From assembly GCA_903813345.2 (NCBI GenBank), contig CAIIXF020000010.1, forward strand, positions 2,845,169 to 2,909,168: DNA of 64,000 nucleotides, given 5' to 3'. Positions within the stretch are counted from its first letter, which is position 1. Each line of letters opens with the position of its first letter. The stretch comes from Owenia fusiformis (lineage: Eukaryota; Annelida; Polychaeta; Sabellida; Oweniidae). This document shows positions 37,401 to 45,956 of the stretch, piece after piece. The notes below the pieces were generated by a model. That model worked only from the letters and a program-made list of their open reading frames with translations. It was not told where the DNA came from and ran no database searches. Both the position numbers and the translations under genes were made by a program.

Positions 37401-40400
37401 GCAAAAGCCAGGGCGATAGCCAGTTGAATACGATTTCTGAGTAGGGGCATTTTCGTATAATAATTCAGCTAAATCCCTGATGTGATTTACTGGGAAGCAA
37501 TTGTATCATGGTATTAGCATCTAATTATATTCAAGGTATGATTATACGAGGAGCAAAAATCTAAATATCAAACATGTATGCCACATTATTCTATTTAGTA
37601 AGCATAGATTACGCAATTTCAAAAGTTTACGCTTCCACACATGAGACTGAGTTTTCTAGGTCTAATATTCGCTAATGGATTGAATAAACGTTTCAAAACT
37701 ACCGTTTACGTATACAGTAAAACCTGCGGTTTTTAGATTTGATACTGTATGTCATATTAATGCGAGAAACGGCGATTTCTCTCATTTAATACAAAATGGC
37801 CCAAAATCGATTCGTTACGAAGCTTTTTGTCAAAATGCTTCGTAACGAAGTATTTCAACCGTCCTGTGTAACAGGGGTCACTATCATTTACTATTAAATT
37901 AAAATGTACAATAACATTTTTTTCATTTAGACCCAGATGTATTAGAGAATGCTTGTTCAGCAGTCCTAGTATATGGCATTACAGATGTTGCAGCGACATA
38001 TATCAATGGCATATATAGTCGAGGCAGCGACATCAACAACAGCCCGTCCTATCTACGTGATAGTGGTGAGAGTTCTTTAAGCACACCGGAATAGCCTGAC
38101 AACGGTAAAGTCAGATACCGTTGTCACAAATGGCAGACATAACCGTCGCTTCAACTCTTCAATCACTTGGTCCTCATTTCATGGGACTTTATCGTCGCTA
38201 ATTCTGTGCATGTATTAAGCTCTTGTGATGATGTATCATATGAAATCCCAATTTTGATCAAATTCGGTCGTGAATCGCCACAATATAGCGTCTTCGATAT
38301 CGTCAATGACAGTGGAATCTGAATTTGCAATAATTTACAAAGACAACGGCATGTGGAAATACAGTGTCCGTTGTCTTATTTTGATCGGTTAAATTAAAGA
38401 CTTTATTTCGATGGTAGAGCATTATTAACTGTACAATAAGTATAAAGACTTGATTGGTTGTTGTTGAAGCGACGGTTATGTCCGCCATTTGTGACAACGG
38501 TATCTGACTAATACCGTTGTCAGGCTATTCCGGTGTGTTAAGGGTGATAGATAGAATGTACATTAGATGGCAGTGTAGTCATCCTGTTCATAATAACATA
38601 TGTACCACATACACAATACATTACTGCCATCTTTAAATCATCCTAAAAGCCATGGTATTTGTAGAGTGTCTAAGCCTGAATGAAGTACAAACTATAGCAG
38701 ATATGGACTTCTCATTCTTATAACACTCAGGGCTGAAAAACTCGTTCTACATTGGAAAAATATTCTAAAACATAGAGTCATATTTTTTATTAATATCTAG
38801 GATGTGTTGCATCACCTGGAGATTGTAATAGTAAGCAAATGATTGATACTTGAGCCCATTTTCAGATGGTTCTAATTTATACAAGTCCTTTTATGTAGTT
38901 TTGTGGGGCACCGTAATACAGTCTACATTCAAATATGGGTACTTTATATTTCTCCCAGTGATGTAACAAATCAACAGAATTTATATTTTTTGGGCCCCAA
39001 ATCTGAAAATAAGGGCCCAATTTCTTAAAAATCGGTCCAAATTTTAAAAAAGTAGTGTCCTTTAATTTTTGAGGCCCACGCCCCTCATCCGCCATATAAC
39101 ACCACGTTACGTTGCATTCTTGGTATGATTCATGACAATCCAGTAATTAGAAAGAGCGTAAGTTAATCAAAGAGCTGAGTGATCATACCAGATCTTCCCA
39201 TGCATCACCATCTAACATCCCTGATAATGTTCTACAGGTCCACCAAATCTAAAGTTGTTCTATAATAATGTTTCGCCCGATGAAAGATGGATCATACAGG
39301 ATAGTGATACAAATCAGATTGTTGCCAAGACATCGGCTCCTGACGTATTACCTAACAGTATCATGGGCCAATCAGATTGGTTCATCCAAACCGGGGTACA
39401 AACGAATGATGGATTTGTAAAGAGTGACGTTAATATCGGTTGTGAGGGTAAGATGACAGTTTCCGTTCGTTAGAGTTTTATATATAATTTGGAAATCACA
39501 GCCTGATTTTGCTGTACAAAACAAGGTAAACGCTTATAACACATTCACTGATATTTGTACGTGGTTCACGGTTTTTATTTTGTTAATTTTCGGTTTCGAT
39601 TTAGAATATTTCGTTTTTAAGATTATAATGGTTTCAATATAATATAATAACTAGAAATTGGAAAATTCAATTTCAGACTCCATACTCCAGATTTAGCAAA
39701 CAGATAATTCAAAATAAAATTCATATCTGTGCATACAGGGTGGTCCAAAAAATGGGACACTCGTATTTCAAAAATAAATATTGATTTTGTCATATTATAT
39801 ACCAGTGGATAGGGGATTTATTTATCTTTAATTTGGTATATCATAAGTTCAAATTTATTATAATGTCTGTCAGTCAGCGTCCAAAATATAAATGATGTCA
39901 TGTCATTGCTTCAAAACGGGTTTTCCAAAACTTGCAAAAACCAAATTTTTTGTCAACTTTATTTGTATAAACAGACGTTCAATATATCCACAATTTTAAT
40001 CAATTATATTCCTCAATTTCAGCCTAAACTGGTCAATAGCATTATTGATATGCCATTGAGACAATGAATTTCACTTCTCAACAATTCTGTCCTTAATAAG
40101 GGACTGGGTAGATGTAAGGGGTTCATGGTACACCAGTTCTGTGAGTTCTCCCAATATGTGGTACTAGTAGTCGCAGACATTGACATCGGATGATCCAATT
40201 ATGTTGTTTCTGGACCATCCTGATATGAGCTCATTTTCGAATCACTACATTTTCCAACAAGGAAGGGTTATAATCCATAGGTACCACAAGAGTGTCTAAT
40301 GTTTAGAGGAAAATGTGCCTATCCCTTAATCACTGCCCCCCTCCCCCTCCCTCCGATCACCCAACATCTGCGACTAGCGTATTGGAGGAACTAACAATTT

Positions 40401-43400
40401 GGTGTATTTAATTGGTGTATCATGACTCTTTTACATCCATTGATCAGTCCCTAAGGACAGAATTATTGAGAAGTGAAATTTGTTGTCTTAACAGCATATC
40501 AATGATGCTATTGACCAGTTTAGGCCGAAATTGGGGCTATGATTGATCAAAATGGTGGACATATTGTACGTGTGTCTATGTAAATAAAGTTGACAATACA
40601 ATTTGGTTTTTGCAAGTTTTAAAAAAACTTTTTGAAACGAAAATGACTTCATTTATATTATGGACGCTGGTTGACACTTTGACAGCCATTATAATAAAGG
40701 ACCTTATACACCCTCCATTGGGATCTCCCCATGGGAAAAAAATAATTCATCTGATTTTTCAAAATGAGTATTCTGCTTCAATTATTACATTTATATGCAC
40801 ACTAGTATCTTGTTGACCTATATTCAGCACTGTATTGATGTATAGGCCACTTATTAGGGTCATAATTCAATTATGAAGTGTAGAGGCATAGATTCCAAAC
40901 CAGGAAGTATTTTTGTGTCTGTCAAAATCCATTTACATCCTACGCATCCCTGCATCTTATCCAAATATGTTACTACATAATGAAATATAATAGTATAATC
41001 TTTGGTTTTACAAACTTGTATGACATTTGATAAGTGTAAAAGTTGTTTTTGGATCGTTTTTCTATAGCCATTTTGTAGGGAAAAAAAATGATGAAAAAAT
41101 GTACAATCTTTTAATTTTAAGTATGACCTGAATCGATTGCAAACTTCATAGTTGCACATTTGATGAGATAAACCATTTGTGTCGTATTGTGAAATTATTA
41201 AGTTTGCAATCGATTCAGGTCATAGTGTATTTTTGGTATTTCTGTGATAATCAATGGAAATCAATGGCCTCTATTGGGATCTGCTGATATCCTCATGTTA
41301 AGTCAATGGTGCATAGCCCCATGTAAGTCAATACAACCTTACTGAACGAAATGATCCCTATCTCAGCTTATGTGTGCCCGAGCACTTTAATATTTTCCTA
41401 AGTACTATATGACATTTTATTCTTCATGTTACACCTACGAATGATTCATTTTGACCATAGGGATATTTGCCAATAATTGCACCTTGTCCTTTAAACTTAT
41501 TATATACCAAATTAAAGATAAATAAATTCCCTATCCACTGGTATATAATATGACATGTTTTCAACAAGAAAATCAATATTTATTTTTGACGAGTGGCCCA
41601 TTTTTTGGACCATCCTGTACATCAATAGACAGATTTCAAATATTTTCTTTGCTATTTTTTGATTTTGTATTAGGATAATATCATATCGATTTTTCGAAAT
41701 TTCAAAATAGCGTAGAATCTGAAAGACAGATTTTAATTCTAATTTCAAATTCGGAATTCTGAGAAAATTTCCTCTAATTATGCTACCTCAAACATTGAAT
41801 TTGAAGAACTTCTTTATTGACCTATTTTATGGACACTACATCTCAAAACTTTGTTAAAACAACGTGTGACTGCAAAAGGCTAACACTATGAGCATACTCT
41901 GTATACTAAAGGAGCACGTACGTTATTGCAAACAATTTCAGACGGTCATGTCTTGTTATATGTTATTTCCCCCATTGAAAAAAACGCATGTTATCTATTG
42001 GTTTCAGCTCATTTTGGTCATCCAAATTTAGTATCTTTAAAGTCCCTGGAGTAATCCATTTTTCATTTAAAAAAAAAACATGTCTCAAAGCACATTATAA
42101 TTATGCATTCAACAATATAATAAAAGGTTGAACTTATAGTGAAAATTAGTTCAACTTTTTGAAAAAGTATATTGATTGGTGTATTGCTCATTTAATATAA
42201 TTTAGTCAGATTAACTTAATTATCATCTATGTTCTTTTCTTGGAAATAATGAATGGGTCTAAAATATATACCCATTGTCACCATCAGAAAATAATAACTC
42301 AAATAAGAATCGTCTGAAGTTATTTGCGATACGTGCGTGCTCCTTTAAATGAGTGTAGGCTAGGTACGTAAACATCAATAGGGAGTCGGATTTCATTACT
42401 TACCCTTTTTACAGTTTCCTACGTCAGATATCTAAAAAATTGTAAGAGTAATAAAAAACGGTTTGGCTAACGGAATTAGCTTTATCTATAAGTAACATAA
42501 TGAAAAATACTAAAGGACGACTGAGAAAAGTGGTAAAATAGTGAAAGCACAATATTTGACCCAGTTCTTGACCTTTGACCTAGTGATAAAATTTGATCCC
42601 ATTTCCCACCAACTAGATACTTTACCTTAATTGACCATATAATAGAAGAAGAAGAATAAAGAAAAGAGACAAAAACAGTAGACTCCAGGACTTCTTTCTC
42701 TGTCGACAAACCCGTGTTATAAGCAGATTAAGCCATGTTATAAGTATATTAACCCATGTTATAAGTAAATTGATCAATAAGATAGTAAGCTTGGGTAAGA
42801 AATATTGAACATCTCTAGTCATTCGTATCCAAAAGTTAACCATTCTGTTTTTTAATCTTTGAAAAAACGTTACCCTTTGCATTCGTTCGACTTCACTCTT
42901 TAGTTTAACTAGACTCTGCACGCAGGGTAAAAAAACGTTGGACGATGCACTAAACTATTTTTCATAATATTCATTCCAGTTGACGGTGGCTGGGGTGCTT
43001 TATCGAACTACGGCACATGTTCTAAATCATGTGGTGGCGGAACCAAAACTGCCACCAAGGAATGCAATAACCCTATACCATTCGGGGGCGGGCAGGAATG
43101 TCTTTTACCCGGTGGGACTAGTGGAACCAGTTTCACGGAAACAGCAGAATGTAATACAGAGGCCTGTCGTAAGTTTCACTTCTTAGTCAAAACGTTGGTT
43201 TTCATCGTCTTGTATCATGTCTGTACTCTCCCGTATCTTGTATCATGTCTGTACTCTCCCGTATCCTGTATTATGTCTGTACTCTCCTGTATCTTGTATC
43301 ATGTCTGTACTCTCCCGTATCTTGTATCATGTCTGTACTCTCTCGTATCTTGTATCATGTCTGTACTCTCCCATATAATCTCACCTCCCGGGATAATAGT

Positions 43401-45956
43401 TTCTACTTTCTTACTGTTGGGATTCGAAAGAAGCAAGAACTGTTTGTAGCTAGATGTATGCTTAGGTAGGTCCTGGGAGGAAATTGTAAATGTAGACAAT
43501 ATCTTTGAAATGGCTCGAAAGATAAAAGTTCGGAGATTCAAGAACCTATACTGGCATCGGGTTATTTTAATTTTCTTGATAGAATTGAAACAGGATATTA
43601 AATATTAAGCAAACCATTTGACGTTTGCGTACTTGATGTGTCAATGGAGAGGTTAAGCTAACGATGTTTTTCACAACGTAACCGTGAACGTAAAGTACAA
43701 AAATTAACAAAGGAATGTATCGTGCGCTCATAGTTTTATGCGCGCTTAGTCTACTTCAGATACTCTTTCAGCTCCAGAGTTTCGGGTTTAGAACGGGAGA
43801 TTTGAATATTTGACGTTGGGTCAACGGGAACCATTTTACTCGTGTCTATTGAACACTATGCTGTCAATTTTGATTTCGATGTACAGTTGAATTCTTGCTG
43901 AACACGATGATGTATGTCATGCATGATTTAGCGCCAAAAATCTTACGAAACGAGCTCGTTTAAAATATGTATTAGAAAACCAGCTATAAAACCGCATCAA
44001 TGACATACTATAGAATCATTACACGCTATGGTGTAGTCTAAACAAACACTGGATTTGAACGGCTATTTATATGAGAAGGCTACATGAATTTGTATATGGT
44101 CGAGTGATACGTACAGGTTCAGTTTCGATTATATATGCAAAGCTTAACCTCTCCAATGTCATTGAATAAACATCGTTTAAGTAATAAAACAGAATAGATA
44201 CTACATGTATATAAAGGGTGTCCATAAAGTATCTTTACAATTACAATACGTCTGTGTAAAGTGTATAGAGACGTTATGGACACCTTGTATATCAACATAT
44301 AAATCCTATAATTCCTAAGCTGTGGATGGAATGTGGAGCGGCTGGTCAGATTATGGCGAGTGCAGTGAAATATGCGGTGGTGGTATCAAGACACGAACCA
44401 GAACTTGCAATAACCCTCCTCCGTCTGGGAATGGATTACTCTGCGAAGGATTCGATGGGGTCAGAAAACTAACTGAAGACGATACCTTGGAGTGTAACAC
44501 AGAGGAATGTAGTGTTGTCCCTGCAGGTGATCCCGTAGTCGCTGTCAGAGGTATTTCATAATTTTGGTGTTCATTTTTTGAGAAATATTATGTGTTTTTA
44601 CTGATATGTATGTTTTTATTACCTTTTTACTCCACATAATAGACACGAGGTATAATAATGTTTCTAGAAACTTACAATTTGAAAAACAGGAAGTCCGAAC
44701 AAGTCATTCTTGACCTGCGTTCTATAGTAGTTACCATACTCATTATATGTCAAATGTCATGTTTACCTGAAGGGGCGTGCACCAGTGATGCCGACTGTTC
44801 ACACGAACCCTTCAAGAAAACGTGCCGCGTCCAACCTAATAGCGCTGGAATTAGAGTGTGTGGGGATCCTCACATTAGACAGACCATAAAGAACTCAGAT
44901 AGACCACTCTGTTACGATTTCGTTGGCCAGCCTGGCAAGACGTACCTTTTTATAAAAGATAAAGATTTTGGTAGGTGGTGTGTCTCCGTGTGAGAGTAAC
45001 AGTCTCAGTAACAATATCATTCCATTAATGTACAACATGCATTTATGAGTAACGAAACATAAAATGTATAGTTATGATTCAATAAAAGAAGTAAAATATC
45101 CAATTTCTAGATTGTTTAAATGGGCTTTATTTCAATAACCTCGTTGGTGGGATAGGATAAGTAAATAAAGACTCTTCCAATTTTTCAGAGATAACCTCAC
45201 GGTTTATTGACAGCAATACCATAGACGACGCCGGCAAACTTGTCGAATACATCAGTTCAGTAAAAATAAAGAAAGGACCAGTTGCCATGACATTTGACCC
45301 TAACACAATCAACATCGCATTGGACGGAAAACCTATAGAGAAGACAAAATGGACCATGGGAAAGAAGGAGTTACCTGGTGGTATCTGGATGACCATCGAT
45401 AAAAAGAAAGCGAACGTGTTTTTAGATGATGGGAACACTACAGTTAATATTATTAGAAAGGGAGCGTCACGAGGCAGTCCTTTTCTGAATTTTGGATTGT
45501 CTGAAAAGGTCATTTCCACAGAGGCGAATGGAATTTTGGGTATAACTTTAAGTACAATTTTTAAATAATGCTTTCTGGTCAAAGGTAGAACAAGCGCACA
45601 TCCAAATGAAATACATATACAAAAAATAAATGCGCACATTATGTCATTTCACATTGCAACAGTCATGACAGTCCATGTATGTGGTAGAATAATATAATAT
45701 GACCTATGATGAAAACAATCTTGTATCTTGTTGTTTAGCGAGGTAGTAGACAAGCTATCAAAAAATAACATTTTACATTGCAGGGGACTTGCGTAATAAA
45801 GTAGTCTATACCCCAGGAGCATATGGAAAGAATGGCACTATTCGTTGGGCCGGTGTCTCCTTCCCCGTGCACGATGATGGAACGACCTGTCTTAAACTGG
45901 ATCCTTTCTATGAACTGAAGTTCAACATCCTGCTTCAAATCTTCCAAGTTGACTAA
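19352..45956 (+). CDS. Secreted CAP / TSP1 / ITIH-C-like mosaic protein (14 exons)
   Basis: A predicted secreted protein of 871 residues whose 14 exons add to 2616 nt in one continuous frame. Order: signal peptide 1-25; CAP domain about 30-175; unnamed domain X1 183-313; TSP1 repeat 314-376; X2 377-491; TSP1 492-554; TSP1 555-631; Cys-rich linker and a GDPH-starting region like the ITIH C-terminus or a VWD fold, 632-871. Introns between modules are all phase 1, the hallmark of exon shuffling; only the CAP domain is cut by a phase-2 and a phase-0 intron. CAP proteins bind lipids or act in extracellular defence and venom-like secretions, and TSP1 repeats bind matrix and glycans, so an extracellular matrix, mucus or immune role is plausible but unproven. 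An AATAAA lies at 46388-46393. I know no named family with exactly this order. The exon model is by eye. Confidence 0.85.
20160..20880. repeat. Dispersed 'AATGGCCGCC / AACTCAAATACCA' repeat, intron 1
   Basis: Degenerate units of about 130-150 bp, each with ATAACTCAAATACCA..., GGATTTGGTTCAAATTTTAT, a GCCTTATTGACATAGAAC-like stretch and TCAAAATGGCCGCCAT. The same unit occurs at about 24880-25330. Confidence 0.6.
21362..21599 (+). CDS. CAP gene exon 2: CAP domain N-terminal half
   Basis: Residues 26-105. CLNKHNALRMLH is the CAP helix-1 signature, FEHSN gives His73 and GENLY gives Glu81 of the cavity tetrad. The acceptor is TTTGTAG at 21361; the donor CCTG/GTAAAT leaves phase 2, completed by the next exon to Trp105. 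Confidence 0.9.
22428..22640. repeat. ~116-bp tandem duplication, intron 2
   Basis: ATGATATTATGTAAAATATT... ending TCCTATCAGGCGTTGTTTC occurs twice in direct orientation, about 116 bp apart, with few changes. A recent tandem duplication. Confidence 0.85.
23096..23400. mobile_element. hAT-like MITE, 8-bp TSD TATTACAG
   Basis: The ends CAAGGAGGATTGGCTCCCAG and CTGGGAGCCAATCCTCCTTG are perfect inverses, flanked by perfect TATTACAG (23088-23095 and 23401-23408). 305 bp, intron 2. A diverged relative lies at 53984-54372. Confidence 0.93.
24129..24198 (+). CDS. CAP gene exon 3: CAP core
   Basis: Completes WYNE (Glu108) and contains GHFTQ (His125), finishing the CAP His/Glu tetrad. Acceptor TTTCAG, donor CAA/GTAAGG, phase 0. 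Next to V-V-W in exon 4 it makes the CAP signature GHFTQVVW. Confidence 0.9.
24682..24844 (+). CDS. CAP gene exon 4: CAP C-terminal half
   Basis: Residues 129-182. VVWVGSLEVGCGEA continues the CAP1 signature and VVVCQYKEPGN is the CAP2-like YxPxGN motif. The open frame runs upstream of the acceptor, but phase continuity sets the start at 24682. Donor ACTG/GTTAGT, phase 1. Confidence 0.9.
24862..25330. repeat. Dispersed repeat with CCGAACAAAGTTCG and GTCCGTCC head, intron 4
   Basis: Starts ACCCCACCGAACAAAGTTCG with a GTCCGTCCGCCCGTTTGTCC run, then units like those at 20.2-20.9 kb (AACTCAAATACCAGT, GGATTTGGTTCAAATT, AAAATGGC). Non-coding. Confidence 0.65.
25606..25737 (+). CDS. CAP gene exon 5: domain X1, first half
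   Basis: Residues 183-226. Starts VLCRDIC and carries ITGRYDVT and VYKKG. This is the first half of an unnamed domain that recurs in exons 8-9. Acceptor TTTTACAG, donor AAAG/GTAAGA, phase 1. Confidence 0.8.
25992..26252 (+). CDS. CAP gene exon 6: domain X1, second half
   Basis: Residues 227-313. LFLYYFDILRE and RWVIDP match the LFYNN..RWIIQ pattern of exon 9. It ends DCFP at TTCCAG/GTTAGT. The donor and the first intron bases are identical to the tandem unit that fills the next 5.8 kb. Reading into the intron gives an immediate TAG. Confidence 0.85.
26251..32089. repeat. 5.8-kb minisatellite starting on the exon-6 donor
   Basis: About 290 monomers of 20 bp, mostly alternating as 40-bp dimers: AGGTTAGTATTAACAATGGC and ATGTTAGTATTARCAGAAGC. 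The variable triplets (AAC/AGC/ATT and AGA/AGG/ATG) form a barcode of sub-variants. From 26251 to about 29478 there is no net length change at all; after that a +3 variant (GTTAGTACTATTAAC) appears several times (about 29478, 31079, 31563, 31727). The first monomer overlaps the real exon-6 donor CAG/GTTAGT, which the array copies over and over. It fills most of intron 6. Confidence 0.97.
32223..32800. mobile_element. Fold-back element in intron 6
   Basis: GTCATGTCTTTCACCATGAG near 32227 is mirrored by the inverse at about 32780-32800, and TGATAGTAAAATACCAAT near 32306 by its inverse near 32670. Arms are about 110-130 bp with a ~330-bp loop. Non-coding. Confidence 0.6.
35189..35333. repeat. 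44-bp inverted repeat
   Basis: AATAAAGAATCATGTATCAT... (35189-35232) is repeated inverted at 35290-35333 around a ~57-bp loop, with only a mismatch or two. Probably a small MITE. Confidence 0.7.
35747..35935 (+). CDS. CAP gene exon 7: TSP1 repeat 1
   Basis: Residues 314-376. WGVWSDFTECSATCQGG opens a TSP1 repeat with six cysteines. WxxW is a C-mannosylation motif and CSATC fits the O-fucosylation pattern CxxS/TC. Flanked by phase-1 introns (acceptor TTGTAG, donor TGTG/GTAAGG). Confidence 0.9.
36870..37200. repeat. GGCC-rich dispersed repeat (copy 1)
   Basis: Many GGCCC/GGGCC blocks separated by A/T runs, G9-10 tracts and a GATCCGCCAGTG end. A related stretch lies at about 38960-39097 (GGGCCCCAAATCTGAAAATA, ending CATCCGCCAT). 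No open frame has a recognisable product. Confidence 0.55.
37262..37735. mobile_element. Fold-back element in intron 7
   Basis: GGTAGTTTTGAAACGTTAAT near 37294 and the flanking CGCAGGTCTTAC near 37265 are repeated inverted at about 37665-37735 (CGTTTCAAAACTACCG, GTAAAACCTGCGG). The ends recall pogo-like CAGTAAAACCTG termini. Confidence 0.6.
37931..38065 (+). CDS. CAP gene exon 8: domain X2, first half
   Basis: Residues 377-421. DPDVLENACSAVLVYG then INGIYSR and SYLRDSG align with the exon-5 pattern (ITGRYDV..VYKKG). Acceptor TTTCATTTAG, donor AGTG/GTGAGA, phase 1. A MITE sits 16 nt past the donor. Confidence 0.8.
38082..38537. mobile_element. MITE with 72-bp TIRs, TSD TTAAG
   Basis: The ends CACACCGGAATAGCCTGACA and TGTCAGGCTATTCCGGTGTG begin inverted repeats of about 72 bp. 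TTAAG flanks both sides (38077-38081 and 38538-38542), a clean target-site duplication. Inserted 16 nt downstream of the exon-8 donor in intron 8. Confidence 0.9.
38960..39097. repeat. GGCC-rich dispersed repeat (copy 2)
   Basis: Related to the block at 36870-37200 by GGGCCC/GGCC spacing in A/T-rich context and the CCGCC end. Intron 8, about 140 bp upstream of exon 9. Confidence 0.5.
39238..39447 (+). CDS. CAP gene exon 9: domain X2, second half
   Basis: Residues 422-491. LKLFYNNVSPDERWIIQD, then SDWFIQTGVQ and a closing Cys in NIGCEG. Parallels exon 6. Acceptor TTCTACAG, donor GAGG/GTAAGA, phase 1. Confidence 0.85.
39736..41617. mobile_element. Mariner-like TIR element with nested palindrome
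   Basis: The ends CAGGGTGGTCCAAAAAATGG (39736) and its inverse CCATTTTTTGGACCATCCTG (to 41617) start inverted arms of about 110 bp, flanked by TA on both sides as in Tc1/mariner insertions. Inside, about 39880-40130 is repeated inverted at about 40400-40690. A second inverted pair (about 41110-41135 and 41200-41222, TGACCTGAATCGATTGCAAA) suggests further insertions. No transposase was seen. It fills about half of intron 9. Confidence 0.75.
41909..42345. mobile_element. TIR MITE (AAGGAGCACG ends)
   Basis: AAGGAGCACGTACGTTATTG at the left mirrors GTGCGTGCTCCTT at the right; inverted repeats are about 36 bp, ending in CAGACG/CGTCTG. TA-like flanks. Non-coding, in intron 9. Confidence 0.75.
42980..43168 (+). 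CDS. CAP gene exon 10: TSP1 repeat 2
   Basis: Residues 492-554. DGGWGALSNYGTCSKSCGGG, six Cys. The second Trp of WxxW is Leu here, so C-mannosylation is less likely, while CSKSC keeps the O-fucose pattern. 189 nt, the same length as exon 7. Donor GTC/GTAAGT, phase 1. Confidence 0.9.
43209..43376. repeat. 28-bp minisatellite, six copies
   Basis: Exactly 168 bp, six units of CTTGTATCATGTCTGTACTC plus TCCCGTAT with few changes. It begins 40 nt after the exon-10 donor. Open frames across it are repeat artefacts. Confidence 0.95.
44214..44289. mobile_element. Very short MITE
   Basis: About 76 bp bounded by AGGGTGTCCATAA and its inverse TTATGGACACCTT. Similar ends (AGGGTGTTCA.. / ..GGACACCTT) bound the element at 59868-60060 in NDUFS2. 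Lies about 30 nt upstream of exon 11. Confidence 0.65.
44320..44550 (+). CDS. CAP gene exon 11: TSP1 repeat 3
   Basis: Residues 555-631. MWSGWSDYGECSEICGGG; WxxW is present but the O-fucose position is Ile (CSEIC), so modification is unlikely. Two in-phase donors exist: GCAG/GTGATC (exon end 44526) and AGAG/GTATTT (44550), differing by eight codons. Confidence 0.9.
44773..44970 (+). CDS. CAP gene exon 12: Cys-rich linker and GDPH start
   Basis: Residues 632-697. GACTSDADCSHEPFKKTC then VCGDPHIRQT, and LCYDFVGQPGKTYLFIKD, which resembles the opening of the ITIH heavy-chain C-terminal domain (GDPHF...LCFdinG.pG) and more loosely VWD. Acceptor CCTGAAG is weak; phase continuity supports it. Donor TTTG/GTAGGT. 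Confidence 0.75.
45189..45539 (+). CDS. CAP gene exon 13: ITIH-C-like core
   Basis: Residues 698-814. Beta-rich segment with ALDGKPIEKTKWTMG, LPGGIWMTIDKKKANV and ANGILG, as expected for an ITIH C-terminal/VWD-like fold. If the donor TTGG/GTATAA is not used, the frame reads nine more codons to TAA at 45566-45568, and an AATAAA follows at 45625-45630. Confidence 0.75.
45784..45956 (+). CDS. CAP gene exon 14: C-terminus
   Basis: Residues 815-871 and stop. GDLRNKVVYTPGAYG, RWAGVSFPVHDDGTTCLKLD, ending IFQVD. Acceptor TTGCAG at 45783. AATAAA at 46388-46393 would give a 3' UTR of about 450 nt. Confidence 0.8.

Noticed and set aside
43195-43541. Open frames with repeated SCLYSPVSCIM-type sequence
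   Set aside because: Created by the 28-bp minisatellite, which shifts frame each unit; not a coding repeat.
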